64,000 nucleotides of DNA from Whalleya microplaca (GCA_022497155.1 MU385747.1:433558-497557), one strand, 5' to 3'. Shown: positions 1 to 11,870, counted from the stretch's first letter. Notes: a model not told the origin generated them from the letters alone. A program made the numbers and translations.

Positions 1-5
1 CCAGA

Positions 6-1940
6 TCAGCTTATACCAGAATGTGAGATAATTCCCTCGTCTAGTTTTTCAACGATACTATATACCAGGTCCATGGTATACATTCCAGATGTGGGCCAAG
101 TTTGAACGAGGTATCGTTCGCAAGGTAGTGCCTGAGCATTATCCTCGACTCCCGTGAGAGTAATTGCCCGCCGGATAGCTACTCCGGGTCTGCATGTATA
201 TGACTGCTCACGGATGAAAGAGAATGGATCCCAATCAAGCCCAAACACGGCTTTGACCTCTTGCGAGGATGCTGTTCTGCTGATAACTTCTGTCTCTGGC
301 AGCGACTGAAGAATATACTCTCTGATTGAGGTCATCAGGTTTCGACTAGGGAACGTCAATACTGATTCTCTTTTCAGTGTTGCTAAGAGCCATTCGTAGG
401 CTGGACTTCTTTGAAGAAATCCTTTTAGCATCTCAGTTACAAAATCATCGACCTCGTCCCTGTTGTCATGCCACTTGTCGTCTTCGTGCAACTCGGGGAC
501 ATCTTCGTCGCTGTCAGTTCCTTGGTCACGACTATACCAATAGTCCATCTTTTCCAATGGTCCCATGCCAGCATCAAATGGATTTTCGGTGCTTGACAGA
601 GCTTTTTCTTCAGGTCCCGTGATCTGGGCGACAAGAGCATTGAAGCATGTTGCTATTTGCCTGTTTATGGTCAGTCTAACTCAGTAAATACACACACATA
701 TAGTCCTTCACCTTTGATTCCTATACGCGAAAACCATCACATCACGATGCAGTTGTGTTGGGGCTTCATAGCCTATTTTCAAGGCGAAAGCCCTGATTAA
801 GCGGGGTAGTATATCACAGACTCGATGCAAAGTTGCCATATCAGGCTTGGTGGATTGTACATAGCTGAATAGCTCGGAAGCCAGGTTGAAGACGTTATTA
901 TCCTCATTTGGCAATTTCAGCGTTGAGGTACCAGAGAAACGTGTCCGGTTATCATCCGCCCTGTATGTGGCTGAGTCCGATTCCTGGGTAGAACCCCGAG
1001 AATAGAGTGATGATGAAATTTGAAATGCATCCGACCCATAGCCAGAATCGGATAGAATGCTTTCCAGTATGCTGGTTCTGTCAGCTGGAGACTTCGTTTG
1101 TAAAGGCATATGTAGTATCTCTCTGAAACAGTTTTTGATCTCAACCAGGACGTGGACCTCAAGTTCCACTTGCTCACTCAGGAACTTAGAATCATTTTGC
1201 CCACTCCGACCCCTTTGGAACGTAGCCCGAGCTGACCTAATAAGCTCTTGGGTAGGAAAAATTAACGGGTTGCCTTCAAGCAACATGATTTGCAACTCAT
1301 CCATCTCAGAAATACAAAGGGGTAGCTCAGCCACCATGTTATTCTCTATGGATAGTACTTTCAATGAAGCCAATTGAACAATCTCCGGTGGCAACGTTGT
1401 GATCTTATTTCTTGCAAGGTCGAGAATTTCAAGAGACTTAATACTGCATAACTATCGAATGGTTAGTCTTTAACAAACTCGAAGATATAATACTAGGATT
1501 TAGTACAGCCGGTGGAAATATCGTGATACGATTCCCCCTAATGTTGAGATATCTCAAGCAGGCGCATTCTGCGAATCGTAATGGCAAACTTTGTATCTTA
1601 TTGTACGAGAGTGCAAGCCTTCTCGTACAGAAACTGTCAATAGTATTCGTTTCCATGGAAAGGCTTAGCCTTACCGTTCAAGATCATCTTTGATTATATC
1701 CACGAACTCATCTGGTACCTCTTCTATGTTACGGCGACTCAAGTCTATCGTCACACCACTGTTCAATTCAGGATCTTGTCGGCTGCTTAATTCCATAGCA
1801 TCTCTCATTGCATTTTTCGCCAAACCGATAAAAACGAGGTTTCTCGTTGGGGCCGAGCCCGGCTTCCCAGCACTGTGACCATCGCCGGCTGAATCCTTCG
1901 ATGCGGGGTTCATTCTGACCAAGTCGATAGAATTGTCCAA
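6..1940 (-). CDS. Sog2-like leucine-rich repeat protein (RAM/morphogenesis network type)
   Basis: Four exons: 1940-1675, 1618-1507, 1451-712 and 660-6, giving 590 aa; all phases close. The N-terminus has the layout of fungal Sog2 proteins: a short GLAKNAMRDAM helix, then LRRs (GVTIDLSRRNIEEVPDE, LALSYNKIQSLP, LRYLNIRGNRITIFP, LEILDLARNKITTLP, LKVLSIENNMVAELP). A C-terminal helical half follows (residues ~190-590). Splicing at 1618 rather than an upstream AG restores the family-like LER-LALSYN join. Sog2 acts in the RAM (Cbk1/Mob2) kinase network for polarity and cell separation; that role here is inference. Typical Sog2 proteins are clearly longer (around 900 aa) with a long disordered tail, so this looks like a shortened paralogue. 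The terminal stop sits 6 bp from the window edge, so an unseen downstream exon cannot be excluded. Confidence 0.78.
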
Positions 1941-2483
1941 GCGACAAGGAAGTTGGGAAATGGCTGTCGATCTCCTAGCTCACCAGCCTGTGACAGAGGA
2001 AGGTAGAAGAGAGGATGTGCGTGAAATAGCTTCAGTCAAGTGCAGACGTAGATACAGGCAATTGGAAGGAAGATGTGTGGTTGAAGTATATTGACAAAAG
2101 CTTCGATGTCGGTAAATGAGGGGCACATAAAAGTGCAGATTTGAGGTATCGTCTGACAGTAGCAGCCAATCATGAGTAAACCATTCGGTTCTGGTGCTAT
2201 GCAACAAAAGATACGAGGCTGTGTGTCGAATAAGAGGCCTTTCGGCGGCTGGAAGGATGCTTGGCAAGCAACTACGTGATATTCCCACAAATAATGATTG
2301 TACTATAACGATTAGGTTTAGGACAAGAGAAGTAAACCATTATGAAATTGCAAGTAAAACTTATCCATAGCTACCAATAGGTAGATGGATAGGATAGAAC
2401 AGGTTGTACATTTAAGACTCTGTCTCGTGTTACAACCACCCATTCCTGAATATCCCCGCAACCAGCTACCACGTGATTTATGG

Positions 2484-2541
2484 TTGCCAAGAGATAATGG
2501 CTTGGCAACCAACTGATTGCCAAGAGATAATGGCTTGGCAA
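2484..2541. repeat. Two tandem copies of a 25-bp hairpin
   Basis: The same 25 bases occur at 2484-2508 and 2517-2541, a 33-bp period. Each copy is an inverted repeat: TTGCCAAG, a 9-base loop, then CTTGGCAA. The two copies are identical over all 25 bases, while the 8-bp spacer is unrelated to either arm. Confidence 0.8.
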
Positions 2542-2734
2542 TCAAGTCCCATTTTACTAAGAAGCTATTCAGATATAAAAGGACTGTATTTCGCCGTCCC
2601 TTAGATAGTCTCTCTCTGCTAGCCAGCGATCAATCTAAGTATTTTACCTTTCACGCCTTTTGTTATTTCAAATCAAGACCTGTGGTAACGGCTTCGTTAC
2701 ATCTCGCTAGATTATAAGTCACCAAGCACACCCA

Positions 2735-3530
2735 TCAATCCAATTCAATTCAGGTAACATCCTTAAATTGACTTGAATCATCAATACTATCAACTAAGCT
2801 TGATGAGTCGCCTTTAAAACAGCGTTCCCACCAAGTCAAATCAAGTCAAGTAAACCTCCTTACCGGTACTTGGCTTGAGTCAAGTCAAGTCAAATAATTG
2901 AATTTTCCAATTGACTTGACGATATTTACCACTTGATTTGATTAGTCCCCATTTAATAGCGCATGGATATTATACTGGTCAAAGCTTAACTAGAGTTAGA
3001 TATAAGCTAACAAGGGTAACTGGTAGCTAACGACCGAAAATCTCACGATATATATTGTTGCGCAGCACTTCACTTTAGCTTAGCACGCGCCTTGCCCGTA
3101 CATATAGTGTTTCTTTCACCAACTAGCAGTGAAAGAAACCATCTTTATTACATATAACTTACACCAATATATAGTACAGTTGTACTCACTTGCATTTCGT
3201 GCAACCCCCCCTACTTCACAGTAGTTTATTGTACTGCGTTCCAGTTCCTGGAACTGCTATAAACTTAGTCGTGTGCCTAGTAGTTATCTTAACTGATTTA
3301 TACTGCTAGCCACGCAACATATATGTGGCTTATATGTGCTTATATAAAAAAAATCACCTTGAAATACTTAAAACCTATCAAGTCAAAAATCAGCTTTAAC
3401 TTAACTTGGATAAATATCAAAAAAATAATTATATCAAGTCAAATTAAGTCAAGTCAAGTCAAGTGAAGTAATTAGTTAAGTTAATAGGAAGGCTGCTTTA
3501 AAACAGCCCCCAAATTTACATTTAAAAACA
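2735..3530. repeat. TCAAG/CTTGA-rich repeat zone, probable decayed mobile element
   Basis: Both edges are dense in tandem and inverted units of CAAGT (for example GTCAAGTCAAGTCAA near 2880-2895 and again at 3439-3462) and the complementary TTGACTTGAC (near 2911-2922). A hairpin is formed where GTCAAGTCAA meets CAATTGACTTGAC. Both flanks also carry a CTTTAAAACAGC block (near 2812 and 3493), so the ends look related. No open reading frame was found inside. It may be a degenerate non-autonomous transposon or solo LTR; the family is unknown. Confidence 0.5.
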
Positions 3531-4412
3531 CCTTGAATCTCTTGATTATCCTTTTTTTGTTATCTTTGTCATTATTTACCACAGCTTGCGTATGTCGTTG
3601 CGATACAGGGATTTTAGGTAAATAGTGGCTTTCAGGAGGTCTATCGGGTGGTCATTCAATTGGTAATAGACTAAGGAAAGCCTCTTGCCAAGACACTACC
3701 TGATACAGGCAAGACTTCAGTTAGTAATTATAAGACATAAAATAGTTCACAACTACCCAATTGCCTGCAAGAAGTGGTTTATATGAGACACAAATATACC
3801 TGAAATATTGGAATAATGTTAGTATCTTTTTGTATGCCAGAGACGTGGACTTGTGGTTTGACTTCAAAGGCTAAGACCCCTGTCTTCTATATCATGACCA
3901 GCTCATTTTTCCCAGTAGACTTCTTCCCTACCTATTTATTTGCAGATAGCGTAACACGAAGTCGAACACATTATACTCGTGGGACGCCGTCTCTTCATAA
4001 GCAAGGAGAGTGGTGGGACAATGGTGCCAGGCGGGCGCTTTTCGTAACAATATATCTGTGGCCGGTGACGTCTCTGGTGCGGCGGAGCTGGGCCCAGACT
4101 AGCCCCTATAAATCTCCGGGTGCGCTAGGCCAAGTATCCTCATGCCTATTCGGGAAGCATTTTACGCGGGCCCTGCCGCACGGGGGCAATAGCCTCTCGG
4201 AGCGGCTATGCCTGAATTCGACTACTTTTGTCCGGGGTATATTAGTTGCTCCACCAATCGCACGACGGCGAGATCAGGAGTCGCCAGATGAGGATGGTCG
4301 AAACGATCATGACCCTACAAGAGCTACCATACAAATAGGCATTAGAAGCTGCCATATCTTGTCAAGATGGCAACATCCAGATATAAACACTTGTTGCACT
4401 GAGTCCGCCACA

Positions 4413-5303
4413 ATGCCTTCCCCGCGCCAAGTCCTCGCTTCTCTCGCCGCCCTCACCTTTGCCTTGGTGGACGCGGCGATGGGCCCCGCCTTCAGCACCG
4501 GTCCCGTCGCCTCCAACTCGTTTATCCGCGAGGCGACGTCGACGCTCGTTTTGCCCAAGGGCCCCAGCGGTTCCTCAGGTGACACCTCGCTTTGGGTCGG
4601 CATGGGTACCTCGAACGGCGACCTGATCCAGTCGATCGCTGAAAACTGGGATGCGTCCAACTGGAGCGTGTACGCGTACACGCTCTTGAGCACGGGGCGT
4701 GAGTTGCATCATTCTCATGCACCACATGTGATCTGCTTAGTTGAAGGACGAGGCTAACATACTCGTGTTCTGTTGTGCATAGCCAGCTCGCAGATGCCTG
4801 TCCAGACAGATGGTACGCCTGCCGACGAGGGTGACCAGATAACAATGCACTGTAAGAGAGCCTAATGCATCAGGTAAACTGAATCGTTGGAATGAGCGGA
4901 AACTCATCAAACCGGGTGCAGACAAGTACGACGACTCTACCGGAAACTACACGCAGACAGTGTCCCTCAACGGCGCAACCGTTGCCACACTTTCCACTAG
5001 CGACGGAAAGGCGCAGGGCTGGGGTAGCGCCGTCGAGTGTGCCGAAGAGGACTGCGGTACGGTTGGCGCGCACTGTAAGTTCAAGCTCCGGTAAATTAGC
5101 GGATCGCAGGCTGACGAAGCTTTTCTTCTACTATTATAGCGTGGGTCGACACGAAGATCATTTTGGACGTGGCGGACCCCGATTACATTAAAACTCTGGG
5201 CAAGGGCGACGGCGTGACTGGTGATATGAGTACCAGCGATAGCGGGAAGACCTGGACGGTGACTACGATTAAAATCCCGGAATTCACATTTGGTAGCTCT
5301 TGA
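4413..5303 (+). CDS. Small secreted protein, unknown function
   Basis: Four exons: 4413-4698, 4783-4851, 4922-5074 and 5140-5303, giving 223 aa with all phases closing. Residues 1-22 form a classical signal peptide (ASLAALTFALVDAA), so the product is probably secreted. The mature part is rich in Ser, Thr, Gly and Asp, with beta-strand-like stretches (LWVGMGTSNGDLIQSI, NYTQTVSLNGATVATL, TWTVTTIKIPEF) and one close Cys pair (ECAEEDC). This resembles the beta-sandwich secreted proteins of moulds (concanavalin A-like or eqolisin-like folds). I could not identify the catalytic Gln/Glu pair of G1 peptidases, so no enzyme activity is assigned. A TATA-like box sits just upstream. Confidence 0.82.
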
Positions 5304-5864
5304 GTGTGAGTTGAATGTTGTTTGTAAATATTTCGTAAAGTTGAAACCTATGTATATAGCACGTTATCCTTGATGAGAGAACCCCTATTTAATAGAAGGT
5401 CCTCGTGTTTCTATATTACATATTTAGAGATGTAAGGGGTTCCATATGGTAAGATGTGTAATCATTTGGTGTACTGTATGGTATCTTATGTGGCCGAGGA
5501 ACTAAATCTATGATAAAATCGTGACCTCAAATACACCCCTATATGTCCAACTTTCAAAATGAAAACCAGTTTGAGTATATACAGTTGCAAGGTTTTTAGG
5601 AAGTAATAATTCAAGCTCTATCTGTCTACCAACCGCCCGGATCCCGATCCGTGTAGCATACGATCACATTTTGACATACCCACCATCATGTCCCCAGTGT
5701 GTCCTCGCGCCCTGGGCATCAGCTTCAGCATCGGGTTCGTTTTGCTCATTTGAGCCTACTTGTTCACCTTGCCTTATCCTGCGCGCGAGTCTCATATCCC
5801 TGGCCAACTCGTCTTCGCTCAGGAGTCCCATCTCGCGCGTCGTCGCATCGTTGCACTTGTCCCT
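5304..5864. other. Intergenic, convergent 3' ends
   Basis: About 560 bp between two convergent genes. It is AT-rich 3' flank with no supported gene or clear repeat. Open frames at its right edge are shadows of the peptidase last exon on the other strand. Confidence 0.6.
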
Positions 5865-7791
5865 CTAGCTGCGCGTCTTCCGGATCACGCCGACGTCTTT
5901 CCAGGCCTTACGCACGGTGGCGGCGGCCTCTTTTCCGAAGAGCTCCCTGGCCTTGTGGACCGTCAAGTTCGCAAAGTGCATGAAGGTGCAGCGTGGCGGG
6001 ACTTGTCTACTCTGCATTGTTTCCCACCATATCCTGCCGGCTTTCTCCCATCTAAGAAGGTTCCGAATCAGTTACAGTTAGGTAAGAGCTTATCATACCG
6101 GCAAGTTTCTTGTCAATAAACGCTATCGGTCTGCCTTTGGAGCCCTGCCGGCCGCTGCCAGCTTTCGGATATTCCCACAATGACACGAGTTTAATGATGC
6201 GTCAAGGTAATGCTTAGAGTGCCGACTTACGAGTAACCGCCGAATTTCACAGCAACATTGTAGAATGCTTTATTCGGAATACCCGAGTATAGGTGTACGC
6301 CACCATTATCTTCCATAGTCACTTCATAACTCTTGAAGTTCGAGGGTTGAGGATCTTTGCCCTATAGAGATTCAGCACTAGAGGTAAATGGCTATACAGG
6401 AGCGCGAATATGCAAAGTATAGTCAAAATTAGATATTAGGGTAACCATCATTTAGGCTAATGTTATTTTCTCTGGGTGGGGGTATTGGAGAGGGAGCGTT
6501 TATTAAAGTAGAGAAGGGGATGTATGTCTCGAAGGGGGTTCTTACGAAGCGAGGATCATCATAAGCTGTTCCGGGTGCCTTCATGGAACGCAAGGCAACC
6601 CCCTTGATGCCAGGCATCAGACAATATTCTCCTATGAGCCAGTCGGCCTTATCAACCGTTTCATTTTCGACCCTTTGCTTAATCATGATGCCAAAGACGT
6701 CGGATATGTGCTCGTTGAGTGCACCGCTCTGGCCCATATAGTCAAGTGGTGCACTGTATTCGGTCACAGCATGCTAGACGAGGTTGAGAAATATCCTTGG
6801 ACAGTATAGGGGAAGAAGAGGGATAATGAGACTCACTGTGAGTTCGTGACTAATGACATCAACGCAGCCAGTGAAGTTGTTCAGGAAGTCTACACAAAAC
6901 GTAATTAGCCTATATCATCCTCATATGGTTCGGTGAATCTCGAGACTTTTTCTGAAAATTCCAAAGTTCAAAGATACATCAAAGAGTAGATATGACGTCG
7001 ACTTTACACAGAGAATCAAAGGGTCTAGAATACATACCATGACCGTCGCCATAAACCATTTGCTCTGCCTCTGGGTCCCAAAACGCGTTTTCGTAATTTT
7101 TGCTGAAATGCACTGAACTTATCACATGCCTATTTTTATTGTCGATTGAGTTCCATTTAAAGATATTAGCATAAAATTTAAGCACATGACCAACATTATC
7201 ATAAGCCTCATTGACGGCCTTGTCTTCGACAGCTTTCTGGCCTTCAATACGAACAACGTTTCCCGGCAATTCGGACTCGTTGGAGTCATGATTCATGTCA
7301 TAGACACTGCGATATGTCTTATCGGTAACACTAGAAGCCGCCGTAGTTTCTGGCTTAGATGTATTTACCCCAAGGCCTTGAACCTCCTGGTATTTTGCAT
7401 GTATGTCGCGGATGTGTTCGAGGTCACGCTTGGCATAGGCACGGGTTTCGTTGTCGACATCTTCGGAACCGGCGATATGTTCTAGCATCGAGTCGGGGAC
7501 AATGCTGGTTCGGTATTGAACATGAGCGGCGACTGGATTGCTGCGAGGGATAGTCAGACCCGCAAAGCGCGCCTGTCTTTTGCTAGTAAAGTCATTGTGG
7601 AGGCCAAGCGCATGACGGGCAGACTCGCGGATATGGGTGTCGTTCTCGTCGCTGTCAGCAATGGCGTTGAGCAAGTACGGCGGTACTGCGAAGCAGACGA
7701 AGTGGTGGCTAGGAGCTGTCATGTCAGGCGGTTGGATGAAGAAGGCCGGTGACATAGGTTTATGTTTCAAGGGAATACTATCCAAAGACAC
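5865..7791 (-). CDS. M4-family (thermolysin/protealysin-type) zinc metallopeptidase
   Basis: Five exons: 7791-7038, 6889-6837, 6773-6546, 6361-6231 and 6051-5865, giving 450 aa with all phases closing. The N-terminal ~50-120 residues carry a PPYLL-containing propeptide like that of protealysins, with no signal peptide. The catalytic domain shows the family signatures: HELTH at residues 266-270 (zinc ligands and catalytic Glu), GALNEHISD with the third ligand Glu290 exactly 24 residues on, and NGGVH with the expected active-site His368 followed by SGIPN. The C-terminal helical domain ends KAWKDVGV. M4 enzymes hydrolyse peptide bonds N-terminal to hydrophobic residues. The family is mainly bacterial, so transfer from bacteria followed by intron gain is a reasonable inference. 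An alternative start at the Met of MTAPSHH would remove the first ~23 residues. Confidence 0.92.
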
Positions 7792-9345
7792 GTAGGTGGT
7801 CGAGATAAATGAAGGGGATGAAACGAGGGTATTTTAAGGGTTTGTAATAGGACCGCCAATTATGAAAGCTAGATATATTTCCACCCTGCGACAACCTTAT
7901 AGATGTACCTCAGCGTATGACAAGAGACGACCATAAGTCCCCTAGAAGCCACCTACCTATTACACGCGCCTGATCGGGTCCTTTAAGCGTAGGATGCCAC
8001 TACCCTAGACCCATTGATGCGTAACTTAGGAAGGAAGGCCTATTGGCTACTTGTATAGTACCGATAGAGTTTTATAACTTTATAACTCTTCCATGTCGTG
8101 TCAAGGTTGGAACGTGATTTGCAAGTACATACATTAGCCAATATAATTGCGTCAAGCGAATGACCAACACTTGTAAGAGAGGCTGCATAATATACGGCAA
8201 GGAGAGTTGCTTAGATGAGCCAAGCATGATCTTAGGTAGCGCAGATACTCACTTGGAAGCCTCATGGATATCCACTCTGACCATATTCAGTCAAAGTATG
8301 ACGGGCTTGGTTGAGCTCGTTGAACAATAGGCTTCGATATATCAACCAAGGACACCAGTGGTTAGGTGGCCAACCACTGCACGCCATAGTGCTCGCTAGG
8401 ATGAGTTACAATTTTCATCGAAGCGAGAAGATGTGAAGTGCGGCTTTGATAATCTAGAATCGTCCTATCCAAGATAACCTAGACTCTGCAACCTGTTGGC
8501 ATCATTGATCATGATGCGAAGAGAAATTCTACTATGCAGGCATGTTATCGAGGAATGGGGTAGACTCCGAACCCATGGCATCTACTTGCCTCAGATTCGC
8601 TGCGTATTACGTGATCGAATGTATCTTGCTTGTACATGGTGATATTGGACCATTTGTATACGGAGTAATGCATCGACATGTACGTAAGTTAAGGCAGACT
8701 CAACAGGCCGAAGGTTCACCGTTTTGTGGCGGATAACGGCTGTGAGATCATATCAGGGGAGTTTGTGAAGTTCAGTCAATAGTTAATTGACTCTATAAGA
8801 GAGTACGAGATGAGTTCTAGCTAATGAGAATTGGAACTAGATGTTATTGTGAGAATGACGGACGTACAACTTACACGACGCAGAAAACCCGGTTGCTGCC
8901 CTGTAGCAGTGTCACAGGTACAGGGGATCAGGCACTGCTTAGGGTGCTCTATGTAGTAACACACTCCCGCAATGGAGCACCGTACCGCCCGCCTACACGC
9001 CCTAATTTAACAAGGTAGTGGATACATAGGCCGATCAATCAAAGTCTCCAATCGGTTGATTACTTGTATCTAAACCATTTTATGTGACCCCTTATTATCA
9101 GACAGAAGGTATTCACACCAAGGCCAACCTGGCTTGCACCAATATCGCACTCGTGGTTGATAAGTCGTGGCCCTAGATCAGGTTTGAAATACTTGACATT
9201 TATGAGGATGGATTGAAGTTCGCATGAGGAAACCCAGTGGCTATGGACCCTTACTGTACTGTACCTATGTCAGGTCCGCCGGCCCCCAATCTCTCAGCCA
9301 CCAGATCAACAATCTTATTCGGCATAGCGCAGTGTGCACACAACT
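7792..9345. other. Intergenic, no supported gene
   Basis: About 1.55 kb. Only short, low-quality open frames are present, near 8542 and 8824. I see no conserved motif, tRNA-like structure or obvious repeat. The right of this stretch is upstream of the metallopeptidase and downstream of the small conserved gene. Confidence 0.5.
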
Positions 9346-9830
9346 TCAGTACCATTGAACCTTCTCATCGTTCATTTTGCCCTCCTGTTGTAGCTGCGCC
9401 AGCAGCTCCTTGACGCGTACTACTATCGCCTTGCCGTATTCCGGACCAAGTGGAGGAGTAGGCGTTGCCCGGTTGGGGCGTAGCCAGGGCATCGGCTTAA
9501 TGCCCGCCGAAGCCTTCATCATGACCTCCGTGCCAGCATCGTCGTAGGCACCACCTAGGATGACGGCGACAGGTGGCTTTGAGTAGTTCTTGCTGCCCAG
9601 CTCAGAATCGGACGGCGGCGATTGCTCGCCTCGGAGAATGGCGGGGATCTGCGCCGCGCCAGTCTCGGGCGTCATCACAAAATGAATGACTGCGCACACA
9701 TCAGTCCTAGTACCTAGTCACAAGCGCGATGCGATGATATCTACGGACCATCATACTCGGGCTTGAGATAAGCGATGACCGCCCGCCCAACTGCCTCAGT
9801 TTTTCCGCATAAGATGACCGGAATGCTCAT
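9346..9830 (-). CDS. Small conserved fungal protein, function unknown
   Basis: Two exons: 9830-9749 and 9689-9346, giving 141 aa; phase closes. The first exon supplies MSIPVILCGKTEAVGRAVI, a beta-strand/Gly-rich turn/helix start resembling a Rossmann-type nucleotide-binding beginning. The rest contains YSKPPVAVILGGAYDDAG and a C-terminal helix (KAIVVRVKELLAQLQ). No signal peptide or membrane segment is visible. I recognise the pattern as a conserved short mould protein but know no experimental function. Nucleotide binding is only suggested by the N-terminus. The donor is GTCCGT, weaker than its neighbours. Confidence 0.75.
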
Positions 9831-10698
9831 TTTGCTAGCAAAGCGACGAGTAGCAGCCCTCGAAGGGTAGAGCGGCAGGGTCCGCAGATAAGTTCGTCTA
9901 ATGGCAAGCATGTGTAGTGGTAAGCCTCAGGAGTCCGCAGCACGGAGCAAACTCTAACGAGAGAGGGACAGTATACCGCAGCTATTCGTTGCAAGGCTCA
10001 ACAACCGAAAGAATAATTGAAGAGGTGGGAAATGCAGCCGTGTCCGTTTGAAAGATAATGATCTAAGTATCCGGTAAGTCCGGTAAGGATCCACTTTGCT
10101 AACGAAGGCACCGCTTCCGGCACTCTGCTCATCGGCGCAGTCTGTAGACGGCGGCCACTCGCCCATCCGTCGCCGACATGTGCCAAACCACAAGATCATC
10201 GACCAGGAGGCCATTTTTCTATACGGGCGGGCCCCGCTTACGCCGGAGTTAGAGCGGTGCATCCATCTCAAGCTGCTCAGAGCCTGGTCATCGTCCACGA
10301 TGTCGCGCCCATGATCCAGCAGATCATCTTCGACTCGGAGCTGCCAATCCGTATGATTGTCGAGCACATGCACTTCCGCTGTTCTAGTGTTTGGTGGCAT
10401 TTATACGGAACTAGAAACTGATTTAACTTATATATCGTTAGTTATTCATACAATTAGGAACACGAGAATATTTAGGCTAAGTATTGAAAATCTTGAGCAT
10501 TTTCCGATGTGTCACATGGAGTTGCCCGAAGCTTATATACAGGAGAACGTTATAACGACAGTTAAATCCCCAAAACTATATACATGAAATACTAAAGGCC
10601 AGACTACACCATTCTCATTCCAAGAAAACCCTAGTTTTATCATTCTCTTGCGTCTTCTCCCAGATTCGTGTCTCAAAAGCAATCAACCACACCAATCC
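9831..10698. other. Intergenic with a GC-richer patch
   Basis: The patch at about 10080-10420 is GC-richer than its flanks and open in several frames on both strands. No frame gives a recognisable product; one plus-strand frame reads SLVIVHDVAPMIQQIIF. It may be a fragment of a former gene. No splice structure could be built. Confidence 0.4.
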
Positions 10699-11870
10699 TT
10701 AGAACTGCAAGTTCTGGCCGGCGGTGCCAACAACCGCACTCTTTACATTGGCCGATCCCAGGAGGGTATAATCGTAAGGCACGGAAGTCAAGGTGCCTTC
10801 GGGGACAGTGTTAGCGCTACCGCCAAGATCGACATCGTTGACAACGGCATAGCCGGTCTCGTCGCTGTCGGCGAAGAATATCGCGTCCTCGCTGCAGTCC
10901 TCGAAGACGGAGCTCTCGACCAAGATCTGGGCACCCATGCGCGAGTTGATGGCGCTGTCGATCATGTTCGAGTAGTACGTGTTGAAGATGTGGCCGGTGC
11001 CGAAGCGGATCGACGGGCCGCGGCTGTTGACGTTCTCGAAGTGGTCGTTGGCGAACGTGACGTGCAGGTGGCCTGTGTCCTCGTCGCCGTTGCTGTCGGA
11101 GTGGCCGATGAGAGCTCCCTTCCACTGTTCTCGTGTTAATCTGGGCATTTTTCTTGGACGCCTCAGCTGATGCCTTGAGACTTACGTGGTCGTGGAAGTA
11201 CGTGTTGGACACGGTGACCCACTCGGCGGCGTGAGTGATATCAGTCAACCCATCGTAGTAGTCCTTGTCGTGGTCAAGATCGTTAAACAGGTCACAGTGG
11301 TCAACCCAAACGTTGCTGGATTCCTGGATGCCGATGGCGTCGCCATTGTCGGCAATGACCTTTGAAATCTGCAGGTTGCGAACGATGACATTCTCCTGCT
11401 TGTTGATGTAAAGACCGACACCGGTAAGACCTACATCATTATCAGTATTGGCGCTTCTACATACGAATTGGTGATGCTCGACATACTGGAGCCTGGCAGT
11501 CCGATGATAGACTTGTTCGATCCAACTCTGACTTTTGTTGAGCCGGTGATCGCTCCGCTCACGACCACCACTGCAGGATCGTCGGCTTCAGCTGCGGCTG
11601 TGAACTCTGCGAGCGAGGAAACTGTCGTGGTTGTGCCTCCTGCGCCACCAGTAGTACTGCATGGAAACATACGGTCAGTTCCACTCTTCTCGGGCAGGTT
11701 GACATAGCATATACATACCCGCCATTCTGGGTGCAATACCCAACATCGCAAGCATCCGTGATACTTGCACGCTTTTGAATGGTTCTGGCATCCACAGGTC
11801 CATCCTCAGTGGGAGTAGGGATAGCAGTGGCGGATCCAGCTACCAGTGCCAAGGCAGCGATGAACTTCAT
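10699..11870 (-). CDS. Secreted pectate lyase, polysaccharide lyase family 1
   Basis: Four exons: 11870-11719, 11656-11487, 11430-11186 and 11124-10699, giving 330 aa with all phases closing. A signal peptide (MKFIAALALVAGSATA) is followed by a short propeptide ending QKR, a likely kexin-type site. The parallel beta-helix family motifs are present in order: SIIGLPGSSL, NVIVRNLQISKV, NVWVDHCDLF (calcium-binding Asp region), DYYDGLTDITHAAEWVTVS, and the RGPSIRFG loop carrying the R-x-x-P-x-x-R pattern of the catalytic site. PL1 pectate lyases cleave de-esterified pectin by Ca-dependent beta-elimination. The length fits the family. It would act outside the cell on plant cell walls. Confidence 0.93.

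Larger units (their letters stand above)
1941..4412. other. Repeat-rich intergenic region, no supported gene
   Basis: About 2.5 kb between the LRR gene and the secreted-protein gene. It holds a twin hairpin repeat (2484-2541) and a TCAAG-rich repeat zone (about 2735-3530). A long open frame at 3816-4757 runs in phase into the real gene at 4413. Its upstream part has no protein-like composition and covers the promoter, so I treat it as non-coding. An ATATAAAC box at 4381-4388 lies about 25-32 bp upstream of the chosen start. Confidence 0.6.

Noticed and set aside
3816..4412. Upstream in-frame extension of the secreted-protein gene (long frame beginning 3816)
   Set aside because: Composition is not protein-like, it would bury a clear signal peptide, and it covers a TATA-like box just upstream of 4413.
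5671..6119. Plus-strand frames up to 119 codons, Ser/Arg/Leu-rich
   Set aside because: They are shadows of the metallopeptidase last exon and 3' flank, where the minus strand gives conserved M4 sequence in phase.
8542..9018. Two 64-codon frames
   Set aside because: Too short, unsupported composition, no neighbours or motifs.
10648..11139. 163-codon plus-strand frame
   Set aside because: Antisense shadow of the pectate lyase last exon; Val/Asp-rich artefact.
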